A stretch of DNA of 64,000 nucleotides, taken from contig CP136011.1 in NCBI GenBank assembly GCA_030263805.2, positions 744,001-808,000 on the forward strand, written 5' to 3'. Origin of the DNA: Pseudomonas sp. FeN3W (GTDB taxonomy: Bacteria; Pseudomonadota; Gammaproteobacteria; Pseudomonadales; Pseudomonadaceae). Made by a program: the position numbers and the translations under genes. A model generated the notes under the pieces. That model was not told the origin of the DNA and did not search any database. It was given only the letters and a program-made list of their open reading frames with translations. Below, piece by piece: positions 57,390 through 64,000 of this stretch (its first letter is position 1; each line of letters starts with the position of its first letter).

Positions 57390-59201
57390 ATGATCGACTA
57401 CAGCCTGCTTGATCGGATCAGTGACGACCTGACCCACATTCGCGCGCTTCCCGACACGCTGATTTTTGATTCTCGTGATCGCGGCAACTATGGCGCTTAC
57501 GAATGGGATGGCACGGTCGCCATGCTCAAGAAAAATGACCCTACCGGACTTGCCATGGGGATGCTGTTGCATGAAATGATCGAGGCTACCATTAACGGCT
57601 CCAGGATCAACCTTCACCAGGTGCTCCGTGAGGAGGGCTTCGTCGAGAAGGTGTCGTCTATTCTGGCCCTCAAGTCTTCTCTTGACGAGGCTATCAAAGA
57701 CCCAATGCTGCGCTTTCAGGAGCGCATCACTGCACGCCTTTCTAAAATTAGTGAGGCATACGGGGAGCCATCGATTCGAGAAGTGGCCTGCTGTCTGCGT
57801 GATGCAATCTATTGCATGAGTTCGGGTTTCAAGATCAACTGGATCTCGAAGGATCCTGTCATTGATGCCTTACCCCTGCACCTCAGCGATACCATCGTTA
57901 TCGCGGAGACTATTGCCGAGTTCGTAGACATGCTCAAGCATGGACTACCCATGGGCGCTTATATTGCAAGGATCGGTCACTCGCAGACCGCCATTGGCAT
58001 CAAACGGCCTGGCTGTACGCTGTTCTATTCCACTCTGTCAGTCAACGTGCGCACCGGAGACATGGAGCAGAAGCGCGCCAATAACGCGCACATGCGTGAA
58101 CGCCTGGATCTTGATGGAATGGTTGAGCGATACCCGGAATGGAATCGAGTCAGCTATTACGGGGATTCCTCAAAGGTGGCTGATGAGAATTTCACTCAGG
58201 TCGACCAGCTTCCTCGCGACGTAGTGATTTGGCTTGCAATGGTGGTTGAGCTTGCTCAACAGCAAATCAACGAACAAGCCACTCTCGTGCCTTTGCTTGT
58301 CGAGTCGTTGCACAGCGCAACGCTTGCGGAGACCGAGATCAAGAACCTGCCTGTATTGGCTCGTCCGCGCTGGACGCTTAGCCTACCAACACTCGAAAGC
58401 ATGCTTGCCCAGCTTAACTTTTCAGAATGGGAACTGAAGGTGGCTCGTAGCGCGCTTGACGGTATGGCTGTAGAGGATTTTCTCCCGGTCTCAACTCAGC
58501 CCATGGGCTGCATGATCAACGACAAAAAGATTATCGAATGGCCTGAATTGAGGTTCTCTTCTGAAACCGAGGAGTTCGCCAAAAAGGCTATCCGACTCAG
58601 GAGCCTTAATCCGAACATCGTGGGCACTCAGGATGAAATGCAGGAGGTCGTACGTAGCATCATTGGCTACAACATTGGGACATGGGTCATTGAGACGTCA
58701 AATCTGCTGTTTGATAACCTCTGGAAGAATTTCAAACCAGAGTTCGAGCGGTGTGTTCGTGAAAACATGTGCGATGCTCTGGCGCACTCCTGTGTGAAAT
58801 GGTCTAAAAACGCAGAAGCCTACGCCTATGATGCAGTAAACCTTTACCGGCAAAGCGCTAAACACAAGACCTACAATCCAAGATGCGTATTTGATGGGAA
58901 GAGCCAGGTTGATGTAGTTGCCATCGTCAAGCCTGGCAATTCACAAGATCTTGCAGAAATCATGGGCATCAGCGTTTCTGATCTGCCGGATTTGCTCAAT
59001 GGCTGGAGCCGAAACCAGGGGTGGGCATCTTCAGATCGTAATCAAGCGCCGTTCGACATTGGCTCTTCGTGGATGTTTAGCGACGAAGGAAGGAATCGCC
59101 ATGGCCGCGCACTGAGCCATTATCCTTTCACGGCTTACGTGCGCTGCAACGAGCGCAACCTTGCTTCACGAGGCTATACAGTTGAGATTAAACGGCGATG
59201 A
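57390..59201 (+). CDS. Large hypothetical protein, first gene of SprT operon
   Basis: 603 residues from ATG 57390 (GGAGAGCCCTA upstream; the longer frame would start at or before the predicted transcription start). MLLHEMIEATI holds an HExxE-like string but not HExxH. Soluble, no recognised domain. Its TGA overlaps the next ATG (ATGA), so it is coupled to the metalloprotease. Confidence 0.65.
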   Translation: MIDYSLLDRISDDLTHIRALPDTLIFDSRDRGNYGAYEWDGTVAMLKKNDPTGLAMGMLLHEMIEATINGSRINLHQVLREEGFVEKVSSILALKSSLDEAIKDPMLRFQERITARLSKISEAYGEPSIREVACCLRDAIYCMSSGFKINWISKDPVIDALPLHLSDTIVIAETIAEFVDMLKHGLPMGAYIARIGHSQTAIGIKRPGCTLFYSTLSVNVRTGDMEQKRANNAHMRERLDLDGMVERYPEWNRVSYYGDSSKVADENFTQVDQLPRDVVIWLAMVVELAQQQINEQATLVPLLVESLHSATLAETEIKNLPVLARPRWTLSLPTLESMLAQLNFSEWELKVARSALDGMAVEDFLPVSTQPMGCMINDKKIIEWPELRFSSETEEFAKKAIRLRSLNPNIVGTQDEMQEVVRSIIGYNIGTWVIETSNLLFDNLWKNFKPEFERCVRENMCDALAHSCVKWSKNAEAYAYDAVNLYRQSAKHKTYNPRCVFDGKSQVDVVAIVKPGNSQDLAEIMGISVSDLPDLLNGWSRNQGWASSDRNQAPFDIGSSWMFSDEGRNRHGRALSHYPFTAYVRCNERNLASRGYTVEIKRR

Positions 59202-59776
59202 CCATTACACCGATCACTGACCATCAGCGTATGGAGATAGCTGAAATGCGCCGAAAGCGAATGGCTGAAGCGTCTTTCCACCGAGAGGTTGAGTGTGAGG
59301 TTATAAGGCTGCTCGATAAGGCTTGTGACCTTCTTCGCTCGGATGCTAGCCCTGCCGAACCGTTTGATGGTTTTCGTAAAGCCATAGATCTCAGCATTAC
59401 ATGGAGTTCAGCTCGACGCTTAAGCTACGGTGGCTATAGGAAAAGCCGCCCATTTGTTTCACTCAGCCTAAAAGACGTGAGAGAGCATTGCGTGCTTGAG
59501 TTCATCGAGTACAAATCCCTTCAGAAGTCGACCGTGATCGGGAGCTTCAGAGGGCCCTGGCTGGTATATCTGGCAGGGCTTGTGGCGCATGAGGTAGCTC
59601 ATACCGTACAGTTTACGCAGCGTTATCAGCCGGGGATTCGACTGAAAGACATCAGTGAGGAGTCATTATTGAAGCCCCACGGTCTTGGCTGGCAAGAAAT
59701 TTATCGCTACCTGCGAGAATCCTGGGTGAACACCATGCCAGGGTATGAATATGTAAACGAGGGATCGGACAAATGA
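59198..59776 (+). CDS. SprT-like zinc metalloprotease
   Basis: 192 residues. HExxH motif in LVAHEVAHTVQF and a later third ligand in KPHGLGWQEIYRYLR, the SprT/Spartan layout. Spartan cleaves DNA-protein crosslinks; bacterial SprT-like proteins are little studied. Four-base overlaps with both neighbours show a tightly coupled three-gene operon. Confidence 0.75.
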   Translation: MTITPITDHQRMEIAEMRRKRMAEASFHREVECEVIRLLDKACDLLRSDASPAEPFDGFRKAIDLSITWSSARRLSYGGYRKSRPFVSLSLKDVREHCVLEFIEYKSLQKSTVIGSFRGPWLVYLAGLVAHEVAHTVQFTQRYQPGIRLKDISEESLLKPHGLGWQEIYRYLRESWVNTMPGYEYVNEGSDK

Positions 59777-60033
59777 GCAATCACCTAGAAACAGATGTGA
59801 AAGCTGGCGAGACGCATCGCGACTACCCGCCATTGGAGTGCCCAATTTGCGGAAAGGAGCGCTCACCCAGCAGCTTAAACGCCGATGGAAGCGTCACTTA
59901 TGTATGCAAGGTCGATTACGAGTGGCAATTCAACCTTGATCTTGTCAATTGTCACGGGATGACCTACAGCTGGCGTATCAATAAGGGCGGAGAGTTGGCG
60001 GAAAAACAGGGGAACAAGTGGGTTCCTGTCTAA
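59773..60033 (+). CDS. Small zinc-ribbon-like protein
   Basis: 86 residues. CPICGKERS and VCKVDYEW could form part of a zinc ribbon, with C in LVNCHGM. It overlaps the metalloprotease gene by four bases. SprT-family proteins often have a zinc ribbon at their C-terminus, so this may be the detached ribbon. Confidence 0.65.
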   Translation: MSNHLETDVKAGETHRDYPPLECPICGKERSPSSLNADGSVTYVCKVDYEWQFNLDLVNCHGMTYSWRINKGGELAEKQGNKWVPV

Positions 60034-60093
60034 CCCCAATCGATCCTTCGCGCAGCGGATTCCATTGCCTCACCCAAACTCACGGATTCAACC

Positions 60094-61518
60094 ATGCAGC
60101 CCAATCTTGATCTTCATCTACAAGACCTTGAGGCGAATGTTTTTCATCAGTCATGTGAGGACAGGGCGCTGGCTGCGGTAATGATTTTGCGAACGACCTA
60201 TGAAGCTATCCGAGAGACGGGTGCGCGTGGCCATCGGGCCTTGAACGATAGTCTCGTGAGGGCAAAGGGCCTCATGCTCTTTCACGAAAAGCGGCCACTA
60301 CCACATTCGGTTCTGCATGAGCTCCTTGAGATCATCCCGGTAGATGTGAAGCTGCTTGAGGACTGGGTTCAGGAACCAAGCCTTGCACCTTTGCTCATCC
60401 ATCTTGTCGATCAAATCGTCGACCAGCAGGCCTTTTTTGATGAGGATGTTGAACTCGACGAACTCATGAGAATGATTGGTAATGCCCGCCGCTTTGACGT
60501 TATCATTCAATTACTTGAGGGGCTTCTGTCGCAAGAAGCTCAATATGGCGAGATCCCCGCGCGCACTTTTGCCAAGACGCTGACCATGGCATGCAAGTAT
60601 GAATGGGCGCCGGTAATCGATTGGGGCATCGAGCACGACCATCTGCTAAGTGAAATGAGCTGGAATTATGAGCTTCGTTCTAGCTCATATATGAGTGACG
60701 GTATCATGCTGTTTCGCTCCGGAATGGGGGGGTTCGGCACATGCATAATGAGACTTACGCACCATTCAGCTCTCGATGATGAACTGCTGATTAGAGAGAA
60801 TTTGTGCGGCATTTCGCTCAAAGCAAGAGACATACGTGAAGGCCAGTTGAATACCACGGCGCTGGTGCATTACCTTTATCATTGCAAAACACCTGAGACA
60901 AATTTACGCACATTTGATGATGAAAGGCTTCAGGAGTATTACGCACCTGCTATTTCATCACTCCATCTTCTTAATGCAAATGTTAATTCAAGCGACGTTG
61001 ACCGTGCGCTAATTAGCATTCGCGTCGATGCCTTTCGCTTTTATACGGTTACCGAAGCGCTACTTATGCGCTGTGTCGATGATTTCGATAATTTCACTCG
61101 GATTATTGATCTGCATGTAGCAGACAGAAGTGATGTACCTTCGGATTTTATGGCCAAGGTTTTCGCTAAGCAGTTTGAGCACGCGGCGAATAACTTCTAC
61201 TCGATACTGAAGGTCGTTGAAAGCGCACAGAAGCATGGCGTTGACCTGCTCGGCGATCCATATAAAACTACAATAGTTGATAAATTTAATAGTTTCCAGA
61301 GGTACGGATACGGGGCAGATACACATCTTAGGATAATGGAAAGCGCAAGTCTTTTTGATATTTTGCCGCGTGACAACTTAATAGAGAAAACTGAATCACT
61401 TTATACAAAGTCATCCACAGAAATAAAAGACAGGTTCGATAGATTAGCACCCATGTGGCTTTTCAAAGCCGTGCCTGCCATGAAAAGGCGAGCTTTGTCG
61501 GCGGGCTTGGATATTTAA
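60094..61518 (+). CDS. Large helical protein with the shared C-terminal motif, paralogue of next
   Basis: 474 residues, MQPNLDLHLQDLEANVFHQS.... Shares with the next protein the segment IxxTGxxGHxAL (ETGARGHRAL / NTGMAGHVAL), a DQQAF/AQQAF helix, and the end PAMKRRALSAGLDI / PMLRKQRISNEFGL. All-helical, soluble. Tandem duplicates of unknown function. Confidence 0.65.
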   Translation: MQPNLDLHLQDLEANVFHQSCEDRALAAVMILRTTYEAIRETGARGHRALNDSLVRAKGLMLFHEKRPLPHSVLHELLEIIPVDVKLLEDWVQEPSLAPLLIHLVDQIVDQQAFFDEDVELDELMRMIGNARRFDVIIQLLEGLLSQEAQYGEIPARTFAKTLTMACKYEWAPVIDWGIEHDHLLSEMSWNYELRSSSYMSDGIMLFRSGMGGFGTCIMRLTHHSALDDELLIRENLCGISLKARDIREGQLNTTALVHYLYHCKTPETNLRTFDDERLQEYYAPAISSLHLLNANVNSSDVDRALISIRVDAFRFYTVTEALLMRCVDDFDNFTRIIDLHVADRSDVPSDFMAKVFAKQFEHAANNFYSILKVVESAQKHGVDLLGDPYKTTIVDKFNSFQRYGYGADTHLRIMESASLFDILPRDNLIEKTESLYTKSSTEIKDRFDRLAPMWLFKAVPAMKRRALSAGLDI

Positions 61519-61602
61519 CAACAATCCCAGCATTGACGAGATTGTTTATTTTTCTCGATAATGTAAGTCATTAGCATATTGTATCATAATTCGGGGCTTG
61601 CC

Positions 61603-62997
61603 TTGTACAGCATTCACAACAAACACAGCGCATTGATTGAGGCTGAAAACAAATTATTTGGTTCCATTGACCCAAATGAGCAGCTTTCTTTAGTCGTTCA
61701 AATGTCAGACCTCATTGACCAAATAAGAAACACAGGCATGGCAGGGCATGTTGCTCTCACCCAAAACGCCAAAAGGGTTCAGAAAAACCTGATGTCTATT
61801 GTTTTTGGTGAGAAACAATCCATTTCACATGAAGTTATTGAGGCAATCCTGGGTGTAGTTCCAATTACTGCATCATTTACGCTTGCCGCCGCATCATGCC
61901 CAGCCTATCACCCTGTTCTTGGTGCCGCCGTTGAAAGTTTGATAGCGCAGCAGGCATTCGATTCAGCTATTGACGGTGCAAACTACACCAGGATAGTAGA
62001 GAAGCTTTTTTTCATAAACCAGAATGAGCTCGCCTATAAAATACTTGATGCCGGATTAGTTTACAACTCGGAGAGCGATGAGCCGCTGTCTAGAGAACTG
62101 GCCTCTCTTGCGGAGGAAGGCATCGAAGAAAAAAACGAAGCAATGCTGTTTTGGCTTAGGAAAAATGAAAATATTTTAGCCAAAAGTGTTCACTTCAAAA
62201 CATTCCGTGAAGGCTTCATGTTGAGCCATGTCTTTGAAATGAATGATCTGGGGCTGAAAGTTCTTGCTCAAGAAGTCGCTAAAGTTACATCGGCAAGCGC
62301 ATATGGAGACGAGTTATACAGGCGAGATGTTGAAATTGGCATAAAATTAACTGAAGAAGAGGTTCTTTCTGGAAATTTACCAATCGAACCATTGCTTATA
62401 TATTCCTATTGCGCACCATCCCTGAAATTTCCGCTCCATGCATTACATGGCTATACAGTGAGTATGCGTGAGATAAACGAAATTTCAGCCTGGATCCCTA
62501 AAAGTGCCTCAAATGAACGTTACCACGAAATTAATAAAACTTTGCTTTGCAATTGCATAATTAAAAACAAGGATTTTGAGGACTTCATTGAGACATTTAT
62601 TGATAATGAAATAGGTCTTCCTGAAAATTACTTACAAGATGTTTTTGATTCTTTTCACCCTAAATGCATCAAAAGCCTAAACGAGATAATGCACTTCGCC
62701 GGGATGGCGAACAAAAGAGGTGTGAGAGTTGATAATCTTGCCTACCGCGAAGAAATTGATGATCTTTACAAGAGATCATCTCAGTCCTATGGGCCTGATC
62801 ATCATTTAAAAGTACTTAAGAGAAAACCTTTTCACGAACTGATTACACCTGATTTGCTCGTGAGAATGACTGAGTTCAATTTTTTAAAGTCCAACGATTC
62901 ACTTAGAAGAAAAATGTTGATGGCCTCCCCACCATGGGTTGTCGAGGCAAGCCCGATGCTTCGAAAGCAACGTATTTCAAATGAGTTTGGTCTATAG
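61603..62997 (+). CDS. Large helical protein, paralogue of previous
   Basis: 464 residues. No ATG near the 5' end: TTG 61603 is the chosen start (TTG 61579 possible). More AT-rich than its partner. Ends PMLRKQRISNEFGL. Together with 55947 and 47332 it suggests a family that expanded on this element. Confidence 0.6.
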   Translation: MYSIHNKHSALIEAENKLFGSIDPNEQLSLVVQMSDLIDQIRNTGMAGHVALTQNAKRVQKNLMSIVFGEKQSISHEVIEAILGVVPITASFTLAAASCPAYHPVLGAAVESLIAQQAFDSAIDGANYTRIVEKLFFINQNELAYKILDAGLVYNSESDEPLSRELASLAEEGIEEKNEAMLFWLRKNENILAKSVHFKTFREGFMLSHVFEMNDLGLKVLAQEVAKVTSASAYGDELYRRDVEIGIKLTEEEVLSGNLPIEPLLIYSYCAPSLKFPLHALHGYTVSMREINEISAWIPKSASNERYHEINKTLLCNCIIKNKDFEDFIETFIDNEIGLPENYLQDVFDSFHPKCIKSLNEIMHFAGMANKRGVRVDNLAYREEIDDLYKRSSQSYGPDHHLKVLKRKPFHELITPDLLVRMTEFNFLKSNDSLRRKMLMASPPWVVEASPMLRKQRISNEFGL

Positions 62998-63089
62998 AAT
63001 CGCGATAAGGATGGTGCAAAGGTATACTCGATATAGGTATATTGACGCTAACATCTTTTCCATCACCCGATACGCCCTCGGAAACCAAC

Positions 63090-64000
63090 ATGAAGCTCGC
63101 GACCCTTTTGAAATCCCGGCGTTTCCTGCCATTTTTTGCAACCCAGTTTCTCGGGGCGTTCAACGACAATTTGCTCAAGCAGACAGTCATTCTTTCGATC
63201 ATGTTCTACATGGCGGGGGAGGGTGATAGCCATGCTCTGATTAACCTCGGCGCTTTTTTGTTTATCGTTCCGTTCTTTCTACTGTCTGCCTGGGGTGGCA
63301 CCCTTGGAGAGCGAATAGAGAAATCCAGGCTGATCAAATCACTCAAACTGCTTGAGCTTGGGGTTATGGCACTCGCTAGCGTAGGTCTCATGCTTGATAG
63401 CGTAAGCATCATGCTGCTGGCGCTTTTTGCCACAGGTGTCCAGAGTGCTCTATTTGGCCCGGTCAAATATGCACTGTTGCCGCAACACCTCAAACCTAAT
63501 GAGCTTGTCGCTGGTAACGCCCTTGTAGAGACAGGCACCTTTCTAGCCATTTTGGTGGGAACCCTGGCAGCGGGCGTGATGATGGCTGAATCTGATTATC
63601 GCTATCTCATCAGCCTCAGTTTGTTGGCGGTAGGCCTTTTAGGCTTGCTTTCGAGTCTATTGATACCCAAGGCTCCATCACTAAGCACAGAGGCTGGCCC
63701 AATAACCTTCGGAGTCATAAAGCCAACCATGGAAACGCTGAAGGTTGGTTTTGGGCAAAAACTGGCCGTTTCGCGATCCTTGCTTGGCAATAGCTGGTTT
63801 TGGTTCATCGGCGCCATCTACCTGACCCAGATACCCGCCATGGTGAAGTTGAACATGGGTGGGGATGAAACCGCAGTCTCGGCGATGCTGGTAGCCTTTT
63901 CCATCGGTATCGCAGTAGGATCACTGCTTTGCGAAAAGCTGTCCTATGGCAAGGTAGAGATTGGCCTGGTGCCGCTCGGCTCTGTTGGCCTTACCGTTTT
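63090..64000 (+). CDS. MFS transporter, LplT/Aas-like, 3' end outside window
   Basis: About 303 residues visible from ATG 63090: MKLATLLKSRRFLPFFATQF...GAFNDNLLKQTVILSIM, the characteristic start of the lysophospholipid transporter LplT and Aas-type MFS proteins. Eight or more membrane helices before the window ends. In its family it flips lysophospholipids for acylation. The continuation might fuse to an acyltransferase. Confidence 0.8.
   Translation, partial: MKLATLLKSRRFLPFFATQFLGAFNDNLLKQTVILSIMFYMAGEGDSHALINLGAFLFIVPFFLLSAWGGTLGERIEKSRLIKSLKLLELGVMALASVGLMLDSVSIMLLALFATGVQSALFGPVKYALLPQHLKPNELVAGNALVETGTFLAILVGTLAAGVMMAESDYRYLISLSLLAVGLLGLLSSLLIPKAPSLSTEAGPITFGVIKPTMETLKVGFGQKLAVSRSLLGNSWFWFIGAIYLTQIPAMVKLNMGGDETAVSAMLVAFSIGIAVGSLLCEKLSYGKVEIGLVPLGSVGLTV

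Overview
The window reads as a piece of a very large accessory replicon (megaplasmid or large integrated element) of a Pseudomonas-like gammaproteobacterium. This is inferred from CCA-encoding tRNAs of pseudomonad type, a Pseudomonas-type IS3 element, and second copies of housekeeping genes (cca, folA, trxB, ahpC-type peroxiredoxin, rnhA, BI-1, AI-2E permease) scattered among dozens of unknown plasmid-type genes. No rRNA, ribosomal protein, replication or conjugation genes are present. The tRNA-rich megaplasmid family exemplified by pMPPla107 is a plausible relative, but this cannot be confirmed from the sequence alone.

Layout. 1-5330: unknown genes broken by two TnpB-bearing elements: an IS200/IS605 copy at 912-2761 and a solo-tnpB element at 3442-4912. 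5470-13670: a dense tRNA and structured-RNA island with 18 ordinary tRNA genes (Ser, Pro, Thr, Leu, Gly, Arg, Ile2/Met, Met and an initiator-like tRNA), one IS3 insertion and a few small ORFs. Between the tRNAs lie several tRNA-like or strongly folded RNAs that are not standard tRNAs. They include twin elements at 7119-7295 and 7461-7637 with compensatory base changes, a tRNA with a 93-nt insertion in the anticodon loop (9195-9353), and a 9-bp-closed RNA containing two T-arms (6968-7088). 13680-21240: small membrane and exported proteins, an AlkB-type dioxygenase, a Cas4-like nuclease split over two overlapping genes, lipoproteins, an ATPase, an M15-type peptidase and a Nudix/NrtR-like protein. 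21240-23490: a second IS200/IS605 copy with a dead tnpA.

23500-36850: AI-2E permease, BI-1 protein, a tandem RNase H, dihydrofolate reductase in a small operon, unknown genes, a solo right end of the IS200/IS605 element, and cca. 36850-53340: mostly unknown genes in short co-oriented runs, including a ParB-like protein, a tandem pair of sirtuins, paired membrane paralogues and trxB. 53380-64000: peroxiredoxin, a prepilin-like tip protein, helical unknown proteins, a SprT-like metalloprotease operon and the start of an LplT/Aas-type MFS transporter.

Two features cut across the window. First, a palindrome TTGACA-N3-TGTCAA (with close variants) overlaps the -35 box or fills the spacer of at least six promoters, suggesting one element-encoded regulator. 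Second, seven proteins that are mostly unrelated in sequence end in the same short C-terminal motif (acidic, Leu/Phe, any, Ile/Leu, after a basic patch), which looks like a shared targeting or docking tag. The tRNA island supplies anticodons for codons that are rare in GC-rich pseudomonads (AGA, AGG, CUA, GGA, CCA, possibly AUA), and the plasmid-borne cca fits an element that maintains its own tRNA pool.
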